A stretch of 64,000 bases of DNA from Ferrimonas balearica DSM 9799 (GCF_000148645.1 NC_014541.1:3495139-3559138), one strand, 5' to 3'. Numbered from the stretch's first letter, positions 45,562-54,435 are shown. The notes: generated by a model not told the origin, from the sequence alone. Translations and numbers: made by a program.

Positions 45562-45683
45562 CTTTTGGCGACTTTTTCAGCGCTTGAAAGCCCCGGATAG
45601 GGCAGACTTAACGGCCGGTAACAGGCCGTCATGACGCCAGTCAGCGGGGAGATTGGCGTATCTGGGTGTGCCCGTTCGGCGGC

Positions 45684-45715
45684 ATAAAAAAACCGGTGCC
45701 GAAGCACCGGTTTTT
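45684..45715 (-). terminator. Terminator of the lyase gene
   Basis: AACCGGTGC and GCACCGGTT pair across CGAA with A and T runs at both ends. Confidence 0.88.
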
Positions 45716-45748
45716 CATCGCATTACAGGGCGTGATGAAAAGGTTGAG

Positions 45749-47395
45749 TTAGAACTGCTCAACCACCAGTTTGCCCGCGGCGATGTCCGGGGTGTACGGA
45801 CGGTCAACCTTCACGAAAGACACTTTCTCGCGGTAGGCGTCGTACAGCTTCTCGGTGGCTTTGCCCAGTTTCAGGTCCGGGTTTTCCATGCGACGCAGGT
45901 CGATGGCCTGAGTGCTGTGCAGCAGCTCAACACCGAACATGGTGTACAGGTTGTCGGTGATGCCGATCAGGTTGTCGGAAGCCAGCTTCATGTTGGTGAA
46001 GGTGTCTTCGATGTTACCGGCGATGGCGATGCCTTCGAAGGTCACCGGCTGAGCCAGGTGCTTGTTGCGGGTGTGCAGGTCAGCAAAGGTCTTCTGCACG
46101 GCACCGAACGCGTGGCCCATGTTGCCCGGCGCAGTCAGGAAGCGCGGCAGACCAGTGAAGTGGTCGTCGGACAGACGCAGGGTACGCATGGCGGTGTTGT
46201 GAGACACCTGAGCCAGGGCGATGTTCAGCTGTTGAACCGCCATGGCCACCGGCAGCGGGTTGAAGTTGGCAGTCGGGAATACGCCGCCTTTGCCATCCAC
46301 CAGGTACTGCTGCAGCTGGGATTCCTTCAGGTGCTCTTTGGACGGGTTCAGCACAACGGCCGGGTTGTCGTCAGAGGCGTTCACCTGGATCAGCAGCATC
46401 TTCTCCAGCTCGTCGGTGGCTTTCTGAGCCATGGCCAGGGTGTAGCCAGTGGTACGGAAAGAGAGCGGGTCTTGCAGCGGACGCTTGGCGTTGGCATCCC
46501 ACAGGTAGGAACCGTCCAGTTGCTCCAGGATGGTCTTGGACATCGCCTGTACGGACGGGAACGGACGCACCTCGTTGGTTTGCGGCAAGTAAGGCGCCAC
46601 GTTACCGTTCAGCGCTTCCAGAGACAGGGCGAAGGTGGTCGGAGCCACTTCCATCACCTGCTCAGCCTGCTTCAGGCCTTTCATCGCGTAAGCGGTGGCG
46701 AAGGCGTTGTTGGACAGGATGGACAGAGCGTCTTTACCGATCGGAGACAGCGGCTCAATGCCAGCGTCTTTCATCGCTTCGGCGGAGCTTACGCGCTCGC
46801 CTTTGTAGAACACTTCCCATTCACCGATCATCGCCAGGCCCACGTGAGAGGCCAGCAGGATGTCCGCTTCGCCCACGGTACCGCGGGACGGGATCACAGG
46901 AATGATGTCGTGGTTAAGGTACTCAACGTACAGGTCAGCCACTTCCGGCTGAACACCGGTTTGACCGTGCAGCAGGGTGTTCAGACGAACCGCCATGCCC
47001 AGGCGCACCATTTCGGCGTCCATCGGCTCACCCACACCGGCGCTGTGAGAGCGCAGAGCGTTGTACTGGAACTCGCGGGAGGCTTTCAGGGCTTCCGGAG
47101 TCATCTCACCGCTGGCATCGAACAGCTTGTGGTCTTTGTTCAGACCCACGCCGACGGTCAGACCGTAAACCGGCTTGCCGGTACGAGCGGCGGTCATCAG
47201 GGTGTCGTAGGCTTTTTCCAGACGCTTCTCGGCCTTACGGTCGATCTTCACCTCGGCGTCGCCTTCGGCGATCTCCCAAGCTTGGTCCAGGGTCATATCA
47301 AAGCCGTTCAGAACGACGGTATCTTTCGCGTAAGCACTGGTGGCGCCCAGGGTCATCAGGACAGCCAGGGCAATCTTGCTGGTTACGGTGTTCAC
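45749..47395 (-). CDS. Secreted aromatic-amino-acid-lyase homologue lacking the MIO triad (ergothionase-like candidate)
   Basis: The GTG at 47395, seven bases after GGAG, gives 548 residues with a clear Sec signal (ATSAYA), unlike cytoplasmic HutH. The fold is HAL/PAL: VYGLTVGVG with the conserved Tyr, SILSNNAFATAYAM, and NASDDNPAVV. The region that in true ammonia-lyases reads GSVGASGDLAPLAH is GTVGEADILLASH here (Glu176-Ala177-Asp178) and one residue shorter. The Ala-Ser-Gly that cyclises to the MIO cofactor is therefore absent. Ergothionase, which eliminates trimethylamine from ergothioneine, is a known HAL relative; my recollection is that it works without MIO. A MIO-free member exported next to a periplasmic reductase fits such a reaction, but the substrate is inference. 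Confidence 0.85.
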   Translation of the reverse strand: MNTVTSKIALAVLMTLGATSAYAKDTVVLNGFDMTLDQAWEIAEGDAEVKIDRKAEKRLEKAYDTLMTAARTGKPVYGLTVGVGLNKDHKLFDASGEMTPEALKASREFQYNALRSHSAGVGEPMDAEMVRLGMAVRLNTLLHGQTGVQPEVADLYVEYLNHDIIPVIPSRGTVGEADILLASHVGLAMIGEWEVFYKGERVSSAEAMKDAGIEPLSPIGKDALSILSNNAFATAYAMKGLKQAEQVMEVAPTTFALSLEALNGNVAPYLPQTNEVRPFPSVQAMSKTILEQLDGSYLWDANAKRPLQDPLSFRTTGYTLAMAQKATDELEKMLLIQVNASDDNPAVVLNPSKEHLKESQLQQYLVDGKGGVFPTANFNPLPVAMAVQQLNIALAQVSHNTAMRTLRLSDDHFTGLPRFLTAPGNMGHAFGAVQKTFADLHTRNKHLAQPVTFEGIAIAGNIEDTFTNMKLASDNLIGITDNLYTMFGVELLHSTQAIDLRRMENPDLKLGKATEKLYDAYREKVSFVKVDRPYTPDIAAGKLVVEQF

Positions 47396-47463
47396 TGCAC
47401 ACTCCGTTGGTCTTTCAATATTCATCGGTCACTGGCTTATGCCGGTGTCTGACAGATGAGTAG

Positions 47464-47478
47464 GCAGTTTATGTGCCA
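47464..47478 (-). promoter_or_regulatory. Sigma-54 promoter of the lyase gene
   Basis: On the minus strand TGGCACATAAACTGC has the -24 GG and -12 GC 10 bases apart. It lies about 69 bp before the GTG. Confidence 0.78.
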
Positions 47479-47530
47479 GCGGTTTTTCCGGCGCGCCAAA
47501 TGGTTCGAATCGGGATCGAGCGCAACCAGC

Positions 47531-47660
47531 TCCGAAATGTCGTGGGTCTTTAACACGATATGTCGTATCGGATAACGAGATGCGGCAACCCAATCCCGAA
47601 TCCCGGGATCCAGTCCGCGACGAAAATACCAACAATTCACTCGAATCACGAAGTATCGTG
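47531..47660. promoter_or_regulatory. Cluster of activator dyads upstream of the lyase promoter
   Basis: Sites are TCCGA-AATG-TCGTG at 47531-47544, CACGA-TATG-TCGTA at 47554-47567 and CACGA-AGTA-TCGTG at 47647-47660 (perfect). A half-site ACGAGATG lies near 47574. They sit 55 to 190 bp upstream of the lyase promoter and also directly before the divergent activator gene, so they may serve both. Confidence 0.72.
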
Positions 47661-47782
47661 ATCTTGTCAACAAAACATGAATTTTATCGCTGCGATGATG
47701 ACCCAGATATGACGTTCACCTCGGAAGTGTTGCTAAGTGTGTCGCACACTCCCTTGTCGCCAATGCGCAAAGGAGGTTGAAA

Positions 47783-49321
47783 ATGTCGTTGGAATTGTCG
47801 CTGTATCGGGAAGTCACTCAGACCCTCTCCAGCAGTTTGCAAATCGAAACCGCGCTGAAGGCGTGCTTCGCCGAGTTGCAGCCCCACTTTCCGGCCGATG
47901 GCATCTACATCAACTTGTTCCTGCCCGCCAGCCAGGAGATCCAAAGTGTCGCCGTGGCCGATGCCAACGGCGCCAAACAGCTGGATCGTCGCATCGCCCT
48001 GACCGAGGAGATGTGTCAGCTGCTGCAGGACCCGGACCGCCCGCTGGTGCGGATCCTGACCGATGTCCACCAGGACCCGGTGACCTACCACGTATTAAGC
48101 CAGGTGCTGCCCCAGGCCCGCTCCGTGGTGCAGCTGCGCCTGAAGATCGACGACACCCACCTGGGGGTTGCCGCGCTCTATGCCACCAAGGAGGGCGCGT
48201 TCAACAACCGCCACGCAGAACTGTTCCGCCAGTTCAAAGCGCCATTCTCGCTGGTGACCGCCTTTAACCTGCAGAGCCGTAATATGTTGGCCGACAACGC
48301 CCACCTGGCGTCCGAGAATCGCGCCCTGCGCCGTTCCATTGCCGGTCAGGATGAGGTGGTGGGCGCCCGCAATGGCCTGAAAACCGTAATGGAGCAGGTC
48401 GAGGCGATTGCACCGCTGGAAAGCACCGTGCTGATCACCGGCCAGACCGGGGTCGGTAAAGAGGTGATCGCCAACGCCATCCACCAGCGTTCTTCCCGCA
48501 CCGGCAAACCCTTTATTAAGGTGAACTGTGGCGCCATCCCCGACAGCCTGATCGACTCGGAGCTGTTTGGCTACGAGAAGGGCGCTTTTACCGGCGCGGA
48601 GAAACGCAAGCAGGGCTACTTTGAGCAGGCCAACGGCGGCACCATCTTCCTCGACGAACTGGGCGAACTGCCGCTGTCCGCGCAGGTGCGCCTGTTACGG
48701 GTATTGCAGAACCGCACCATTGTCCGGGTGGGCGGGGTAGAGCCGGTGGAGCTGGACATCCGGGTGGTGGCGGCAACCCACCGGGATCTGGCCCAGATGG
48801 TGCAAACCGGCGACTTCCGGGAAGACCTCTGGTACCGCCTGAACGTCTTCCCCATCGACATTCCGGGCCTGAATCAGCGACGCCAGGATATCCCCCTGCT
48901 GGTGCACCACTTTATGGAGCAGCTGGCCCCGCGCCTGGGCTTTAAACAGCTGCCGGCCATCAGCGGTGAAGATATGATGCGACTGCAGAACCACGCCTGG
49001 CCCGGCAACGTGCGGGAACTGGTGAACGCGGTCGAGCGCGCCATGATCCAATCCCGCGGTGGCCCACTGGATTTCCGCTTCCTCAGCTGCCCGGTGGCCG
49101 GACACGCCATTCCCGAAAGCGATGGCGAGCGTCCGGTGATCATCGACCCCAGCCACGCCACCGACATGCTGGTGCCGCTGGACGTGATGACCGCCAAGTA
49201 TATGGAGCACGCCCTGCGCTTAACCGGCGGAAAAATCCATGGCCCCGGCGGTGCGGCAGAGCGCCTGAAGATCCATCCCAATACTCTGCGCAGCCGGATG
49301 AAGAAGCTCGGCCTGCTGTAA
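47783..49321 (+). CDS. Sigma-54-dependent activator (GAF-AAA+-Fis)
   Basis: The ATG at 47783 follows AAAGGAGG by six bases and gives 512 residues. Residues 1-170 or so form a GAF-like sensory domain. The AAA+ domain has Walker A GQTGVGKE, the GAFTGA loop that contacts sigma-54 and Walker B GGTIFLDE. A Fis-type helix-turn-helix (AAERLKIHPNTLRSRMKK) ends the protein. It lies divergent from the lyase gene, and its upstream region and the island promoters share the CACGA-N4-TCGTG dyad, so it is the natural candidate activator. The GAF ligand could be the lyase substrate. A role in control of the downstream hydrogenase is less likely because that operon has an FNR site and no visible -24/-12 element. 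Confidence 0.9.
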   Translation: MSLELSLYREVTQTLSSSLQIETALKACFAELQPHFPADGIYINLFLPASQEIQSVAVADANGAKQLDRRIALTEEMCQLLQDPDRPLVRILTDVHQDPVTYHVLSQVLPQARSVVQLRLKIDDTHLGVAALYATKEGAFNNRHAELFRQFKAPFSLVTAFNLQSRNMLADNAHLASENRALRRSIAGQDEVVGARNGLKTVMEQVEAIAPLESTVLITGQTGVGKEVIANAIHQRSSRTGKPFIKVNCGAIPDSLIDSELFGYEKGAFTGAEKRKQGYFEQANGGTIFLDELGELPLSAQVRLLRVLQNRTIVRVGGVEPVELDIRVVAATHRDLAQMVQTGDFREDLWYRLNVFPIDIPGLNQRRQDIPLLVHHFMEQLAPRLGFKQLPAISGEDMMRLQNHAWPGNVRELVNAVERAMIQSRGGPLDFRFLSCPVAGHAIPESDGERPVIIDPSHATDMLVPLDVMTAKYMEHALRLTGGKIHGPGGAAERLKIHPNTLRSRMKKLGLL

Positions 49322-49335
49322 CCGCAGCCAGAACG

Positions 49336-49362
49336 AAAACGCCCCTTAATGGGGCGTTTTTT
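49336..49362 (+). terminator. Terminator of the sigma-54 activator gene
   Basis: AACGCCCC and GGGGCGTT pair across TTAAT, followed by a T run. Confidence 0.88.
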
Positions 49363-49535
49363 GTGCATTAACAGGCTGTTACCACGAATCTTCTTCAGCA
49401 ACCCCGTGACCACAGTCACTGGACAAACCACTGCGACCCTCATTCGAATTTAGCTTAAGCAATTGATTTATAAACAATAAAAATTGTTAAATAACCGTAT
49501 CAACGAAAGATTGGTGTCATCTATCCACGATTTTA

Positions 49536-49549
49536 TTGATGTTGATCAA
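49536..49549. promoter_or_regulatory. Consensus FNR site upstream of the hydrogenase operon
   Basis: TTGAT-GTTG-ATCAA matches the FNR consensus in all ten defining positions. It lies about 120 bp before hypE in an AT-rich region that otherwise contains no gene (49363-49667). Anaerobic activation of the whole operon is expected. Confidence 0.82.
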
Positions 49550-49667
49550 CCTCCCCCCTGACCAACATTTGATCTGGCGCATGCCGTGATCAGCCGCCCT
49601 CCCCTACATTCCGGTTACACGTTGTCATTCAAGGAAGGAGCGGGTCGTCCCGCTCGGGGAGAGACCC

Positions 49668-50687
49668 ATGACCGAACGCATCACGCTGGCCCACGGCAGT
49701 GGTGGCCAGGCTATGCAACGGCTGATCAAAGAGCGCTTTCTGGCCCAGTTCGATAATGCCGAACTGGCACGGATGGAGGACCAGGCCCAACTGGCCCTCG
49801 CCCCGATGATGGCGGCCGGCGATCGGCTGGCGTTCGCGACCGACTCCTTCGTGGTCGATCCCATTGAGTTTCCCGGCGGCGACATCGGCAAACTGGCGGT
49901 GTGTGGCACCGTCAATGACCTCGCTGTCGGCGGCGCCCTGCCCCACAGCCTCAGCGTCGGACTGATTCTGGAAGAGGGGCTGGAGATGGCGGTACTGGAC
50001 CGCCTGATCACCTCCCTCGCCGCCACCGCCCGCGCTGCCGGTGTGCAGGTGGTGACCGGTGACACCAAGGTGGTGCACCGTGGCAGCTGCGACAAGATTT
50101 TCATTAACACCAGTGGCATTGGTGTCATCCCCTCTCACCGTCAGTTGGGCGCCCATCGGGTCCAGCCTGGTGACCTTATCCTGGTAAACGGCACCCTGGG
50201 CGACCACGGTGCCGCCATTTTGCAAGCCCGTGGCGAACTGGCCCTGAGCGGCACCCTCGAAAGCGACTGTCAGCCCCTCAACGGGCTGGTGGAAGCGATG
50301 CTGGCTGCCGGCCCGGTTCATGCCATGCGCGACGCCACCCGAGGCGGCGTTGCCGCCGTCTGCAACGAGATTGCTGAGGTGGCCGGGCTGCGCCTCACCC
50401 TGAAAGAGTCGGCATTGCCGATCCACCCGCAGGTGCGTGGCATCAGCGAAATCCTCGGCCTCGACCCGCTGTTGATGGCCAACGAGGGCAAGCTGGTCGC
50501 CTTTGTCGCCGCCGAGCACGCCGAGGCCGTTCTGGCCGCCATGCGGGCGCATCCATCCGGCCGTGAGGCGGCCATCATCGGTGCTGTGGAACCCGCAGCA
50601 TCCCACCAGGTTTTGGTTGAGGGGCTCTATGGCACCTGTCGGCAACTGTTGATGCCGGTCGGTGAGCAACTGCCCCGCATTTGCTAG
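49668..50687 (+). CDS. hypE: Hydrogenase maturation protein HypE
   Basis: HypE carries and dehydrates the thiocarboxamide on its C-terminal cysteine to make the cyanide ligands of the [NiFe] site. The 339 residues end in RIC, the expected terminal Cys. LAHGSGG at the start, the FATDSFVVDP segment and the RDATRGGVAAVCNEIA motif are family hallmarks. A perfect 7-bp hairpin (GAGCGGG/CCCGCTC) lies just before its ribosome-binding site. Its place as first gene, ahead of the structural subunits, is unusual compared with enteric hyp operons. Confidence 0.96.
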   Translation: MTERITLAHGSGGQAMQRLIKERFLAQFDNAELARMEDQAQLALAPMMAAGDRLAFATDSFVVDPIEFPGGDIGKLAVCGTVNDLAVGGALPHSLSVGLILEEGLEMAVLDRLITSLAATARAAGVQVVTGDTKVVHRGSCDKIFINTSGIGVIPSHRQLGAHRVQPGDLILVNGTLGDHGAAILQARGELALSGTLESDCQPLNGLVEAMLAAGPVHAMRDATRGGVAAVCNEIAEVAGLRLTLKESALPIHPQVRGISEILGLDPLLMANEGKLVAFVAAEHAEAVLAAMRAHPSGREAAIIGAVEPAASHQVLVEGLYGTCRQLLMPVGEQLPRIC

Positions 50688-50709
50688 ATCGACATCTAAG
50701 GAGAGAACA

Positions 50710-50874
50710 ATGAAAAAACGCATCGCAATGCTAACGGCGCTAGCCCCGTCGCTGGCTTACGCCCACCCCGGCCATGGCGGCCTGGGGCTGTTTCATCACG
50801 CCTGGGACGTGGTGTTGATGGTTGTGGTGGCCGCCGCCCTGTACGCCGGCTGGCACCTCTACAAGAGGCGTTGA
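50710..50874 (+). CDS. Small single-pass membrane protein in the hydrogenase operon
   Basis: A 54-residue protein with AAGGAGAG before its ATG. It has an N-terminal signal-like segment, a His/Gly-rich stretch (HPGHGGLGLFHH), one transmembrane helix (VVLMVVVAAALYAGW) and a short basic tail. It is embedded between hypE and the small-subunit gene with short spacing, so it is co-transcribed. I do not know a named family; roles in nickel handling or anchoring of the complex are possible. Confidence 0.75.
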   Translation: MKKRIAMLTALAPSLAYAHPGHGGLGLFHHAWDVVLMVVVAAALYAGWHLYKRR

Positions 50875-50910
50875 GGTTCAGCCTCAACCCAACACAAGGA
50901 GGAAGCCAAC

Positions 50911-52056
50911 GTGTCTGACTATCAAGCCCTGATGGCGCGCTGCGAAGCCCGCCTGGAAAAACTGGCGGCGCAGGCGCCAGTGAAAACCGACTCGCTGCAA
51001 ACCCGGCTCGACGCCGCGGGGATCAGCCGCCGTGATTTTATGAAGTGGTCCGCCGTGACCACCACTGCCCTGGCCCTGCCGATGCAGTTTGCCCCGATGG
51101 TGGCCAAGGCCGCCGAAGTGGCTGACCGGGTACCGCTGATCTGGCTCCACATGGCCGAATGTACCGGCTGTTCCGAGTCCCTCATCCGCTGCGACACCCC
51201 CACCATCGACACCGTTCTGTTTGACCACATCTCGCTTGAGTATCACGAAACCCTGATGGCCGCTGCCGGCTGGCAGGCGGAAGAGAACCTCGAGCACGCT
51301 CTGCACGCCTATAAGGGTCAATACCTGCTGGCCGTGGAAGGCGCCATCCCCACCGCCAATGGCGGCCACTTCCTGACCGTGGGCTGTAAAGGCCACACCG
51401 GCATGGAGATCATCCACGAAACCGCCGCCAACGCCGCTGCCATTATCTCCGTGGGTACCTGTGCGGCCTTTGGTGGGGTTCAGGCGGCTGCGCCCAACCC
51501 GACCGAAGCCCGTCCGGTGGACAAAGTGATTCACCAGCCGGTGGTCAATCTGGGGGGTTGCCCGCCCAGTGAAAAGAACATCGTTGGCACCCTGATGTAC
51601 TTCATCATGTTCGGCAAACTGCCACCGCTGGACATGTTTAACCGACCCAAGTGGGCCTACGGCGCCCGGGTACACGACAACTGCGAACGCCGCGGTCGCT
51701 TCGACGCCGGTGAGTTTGTCGAAACCTTTGGTGACCATGGCGCCAAAGAGGGTTACTGCCTCTACAAGGTGGGCTGCAAAGGCCCCTACACCTACAACAA
51801 CTGCCCGACGGAACGCTTTAACCACCACACCAGCTGGCCGGTATTGGCTGGCCACGGCTGCATTGGCTGCTCCGAACCGAACTTCTGGGACACCATGGCG
51901 GACTTTGAAAAACCGCTGGGACGGCGCGAACTGCACAGCCTGGATAAGACCGCGGACTTTATCGGCGGCGCCATTCTGGGCCTGACCGTTGCCGGCATCG
52001 GCGCCCACGCCGTCGCCAGTGTGTTCGCCAAGGAAAATAAGGAGGAGGAACAATGA
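50911..52056 (+). CDS. hyaA: [NiFe] hydrogenase small subunit
   Basis: The GTG start lies seven bases after AAGGAGGA. The 381 residues begin with a Tat signal (SRRDFMKW at about 39-46), then ECTGCSESLIRC at the proximal 4Fe-4S cluster and further cysteines for the medial and distal clusters. A C-terminal membrane helix (FIGGAILGLTVAGIGAH) ends the protein. The proximal-cluster motif is CTGC, not the CTCC of oxygen-tolerant hydrogenases, so a standard oxygen-sensitive enzyme is expected. The complex is Tat-exported, faces the periplasm and passes electrons to cytochrome b. The stop overlaps the next start. Confidence 0.97.
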   Translation: MSDYQALMARCEARLEKLAAQAPVKTDSLQTRLDAAGISRRDFMKWSAVTTTALALPMQFAPMVAKAAEVADRVPLIWLHMAECTGCSESLIRCDTPTIDTVLFDHISLEYHETLMAAAGWQAEENLEHALHAYKGQYLLAVEGAIPTANGGHFLTVGCKGHTGMEIIHETAANAAAIISVGTCAAFGGVQAAAPNPTEARPVDKVIHQPVVNLGGCPPSEKNIVGTLMYFIMFGKLPPLDMFNRPKWAYGARVHDNCERRGRFDAGEFVETFGDHGAKEGYCLYKVGCKGPYTYNNCPTERFNHHTSWPVLAGHGCIGCSEPNFWDTMADFEKPLGRRELHSLDKTADFIGGAILGLTVAGIGAHAVASVFAKENKEEEQ

Positions 52057-53756
52057 GCAAACGTGTCGTGGTTGACCCCATTACCCGCATCGAAGGTCAC
52101 CTGCGGGTGGAAGTGGAAGTCGACGAAAACAACGTCATCACCAAAGCCTGGTCCTCCTCCACCCTGTGGCGGGGCATCGAAGTGATCATGAAGGGACGCA
52201 CCCCGATGGACGCTGGCCTGCTGGTTCAGCGCATCTGCGGTGTGTGCACCTACTCCCACTATCGCTGCGGTACCGAAGCGGTGGAGAACGCTCTGGGGCT
52301 GAAGATCCCGGCCAACGCCGAGTACCTGCGCAGCCTGATGCAGTCCTCCCTCTACATGCACGACCACCTGGTGCATTTCTACCATCTGCACGCGCTGGAC
52401 TGGGTCGACGTGGTATCGGCCCTGTCTGCCGATCCGGCCGCGGCCGCTCAGGAAGCGCTGCGCTGGACCGACAAACCGGTTTACGCTGGTGAAGGTGAAC
52501 TGCGCGCCGTGCAGGAGCGGGTGGGCAAGCTGGTGGCCACCGGCAAGCTGGGGCCCTTTGCCAACGCGTACTGGGGCAATGGCACCTACAAACTGACCCC
52601 GGAACAGAACCTGATCGCGGTCGCCCATTACCTGAAGGCGCTGGAAGTGCAGCGGGTGGCAGCAGAGATGCTGGCCATCTTCGGCGGCAAGCAGCCCCAT
52701 CCCCAATCCCTGGTGGTGGGCGGTGTGACCTCCGTGCGCGACATGCTCAGCCCGGCCCGCCTGCAGGAGTGGAAAACCAAGCACGCCCAGGTGCACGACT
52801 TTATCGTTCGTGCTTACCTGCCGGATGTGCTGATGGCCGCGGCCGCATACAAAGCCGAGCCTTCCGTGCTGGGTGGCGTGGGCGTGACCAACTTCCTGGC
52901 CTGCCAGGACTTCGCACTGGGCAATGGCCGTTACCTGTTCCAGGGCGGCGTCATCATGAACGGCGACCTGGCCAATGTCAGCGACATTGACCCGCAGCTG
53001 ATCAAGGAAGACGTGACCCACGCCTGGTATCAGGATGGTCCGGCGTTGCACCCCTATGACGGGGTGACTGAGCCCAACTACACCGGCTTTACCAAGCGTG
53101 ACACCGTTTATGGCGAACTGCCGACGGTGGACGGCGACGGCAAGTACACCTGGGTGAAATCCCCCCGCTACAACGGCGAACCGGTGGAAGTGGGCCCGCT
53201 GGCCTGTCTGCTGGTCAACTACGGCCGGGGCAACCCGAAAGTGGTGGCTGCCGTCGATGGCCTGCTGGAGATGACCGGCCTGCCGGTGGAAGCGCTGTTC
53301 ACCACCCTCGGCCGGACTGCGGCCCGCCTGGTGCAGACCCTGCTGGTGTGCGACGCCGCGCTGGAGACCTTCGACGCGCTGGTGCAGAACATCCAGGTGG
53401 ACGAGAGCACCTTCCGCGAGCCGGTGATGGATCCGAACCAGGAGTACGTCGGTCACGCCATGATCGAAGCCCCCCGCGGCATGCTCAGCCACTGGGTGCG
53501 GATCAAGGGCGGCAAGGTGGAGAACTACCAGGCGGTGGTGCCCACCACCTGGAACTCCGGCCCGAAGGACGCCGAAGGCAAGATCGGTCCCTACGAGTCC
53601 GCCTTGATCGGCATGAAACTGGAAGACCCCAGCAAGCCGCTGGAGATCATCCGGGTGATCCACTCCTTCGATCCCTGCATGGCCTGTGCCGTGCACGTGA
53701 TGGATTACAAGGGGCAGGATCTGGGCCAATTCCAGGTTGGGCCGAACGCGGCCTGA
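52053..53756 (+). CDS. hyaB: [NiFe] hydrogenase large subunit
   Basis: The 567-residue subunit holds the nickel-iron site. The N-terminal ligand motif is RICGVC followed by TYSH, and the C-terminal one is DPCMACAVH, after which the protease should remove a tail of about 15 residues. ATGA overlap with the small-subunit gene implies translational coupling. The TYSH form is more like Wolinella-type HydB than E. coli HyaB, in agreement with the HydE-like protein downstream. Confidence 0.97.
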   Translation: MSKRVVVDPITRIEGHLRVEVEVDENNVITKAWSSSTLWRGIEVIMKGRTPMDAGLLVQRICGVCTYSHYRCGTEAVENALGLKIPANAEYLRSLMQSSLYMHDHLVHFYHLHALDWVDVVSALSADPAAAAQEALRWTDKPVYAGEGELRAVQERVGKLVATGKLGPFANAYWGNGTYKLTPEQNLIAVAHYLKALEVQRVAAEMLAIFGGKQPHPQSLVVGGVTSVRDMLSPARLQEWKTKHAQVHDFIVRAYLPDVLMAAAAYKAEPSVLGGVGVTNFLACQDFALGNGRYLFQGGVIMNGDLANVSDIDPQLIKEDVTHAWYQDGPALHPYDGVTEPNYTGFTKRDTVYGELPTVDGDGKYTWVKSPRYNGEPVEVGPLACLLVNYGRGNPKVVAAVDGLLEMTGLPVEALFTTLGRTAARLVQTLLVCDAALETFDALVQNIQVDESTFREPVMDPNQEYVGHAMIEAPRGMLSHWVRIKGGKVENYQAVVPTTWNSGPKDAEGKIGPYESALIGMKLEDPSKPLEIIRVIHSFDPCMACAVHVMDYKGQDLGQFQVGPNAA

Positions 53757-53766
53757 GGAGGACGGT

Positions 53767-54432
53767 ATGACAACGGAAACGCTGTACACCCGTGATTATG
53801 TGTTCAGTCCGGCCATCCGGATCATGCACTGGCTTCGGGCCCTGTCCATCGTGCTTCTGGTGATCACCGGGTTCTACATTGCCTGGCCGTTCCTGACCCC
53901 CTACGGGGGCACCGATAACCTGCAACAGGGATGGGTTCGCCTGGTTCACCTGGTGGCCGGCTTCGTGCTGGTGGCCATCACACTGGCCCGCGCCTACCTG
54001 TACTTCTTCAGTCGCAGCGATATCGAGCGCCGCTCGTTTCGGGATGTGATGAGCCCAACCAGCTGGATTGTTCAGCTCAAGTCCTACATCTGGATGGGCA
54101 AACTGCATAAAGCCGGGGTCTATGGCCCGCTGCAGTACGTCACCTACCTGGCCGTCACATTGGTGATCGTGTTTATGTGCGTCTCGGGCCTGGCCCTGCA
54201 CGCCAACGTTTACCACGATGGCCTGGGCGGCGCCCTCTATCCCTTCGCCGAGTGGTTTATCGGCGTGATGGGCGGTCTGGCGCCGGTTCGGGAGTGGCAC
54301 CACATCATGACCTGGGTGTTCATCATCTTTACCGTGATTCACGTCTACATGGCGGTTTGGAGTGGTATCCGCTTCAAGCAGAACTCGGTCGATGCCATCG
54401 TCTCGGGCTACGACGTACACAAGAAGCACTAA
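53767..54432 (+). CDS. hyaC: Hydrogenase b-type cytochrome subunit
   Basis: The 221-residue membrane protein has four hydrophobic helices with histidines suited to bind two haem b groups (in IRIMHW, WVRLVHL, near AEWFIG and the WHHIMTWVFIIFTVIHVYMA region). It anchors the hydrogenase dimer and passes electrons to the quinone pool. GAGGAGGAC precedes the ATG; an upstream TTG in frame is not the start. A strong terminator follows it. Confidence 0.94.
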   Translation: MTTETLYTRDYVFSPAIRIMHWLRALSIVLLVITGFYIAWPFLTPYGGTDNLQQGWVRLVHLVAGFVLVAITLARAYLYFFSRSDIERRSFRDVMSPTSWIVQLKSYIWMGKLHKAGVYGPLQYVTYLAVTLVIVFMCVSGLALHANVYHDGLGGALYPFAEWFIGVMGGLAPVREWHHIMTWVFIIFTVIHVYMAVWSGIRFKQNSVDAIVSGYDVHKKH

Positions 54433-54435
54433 GCC

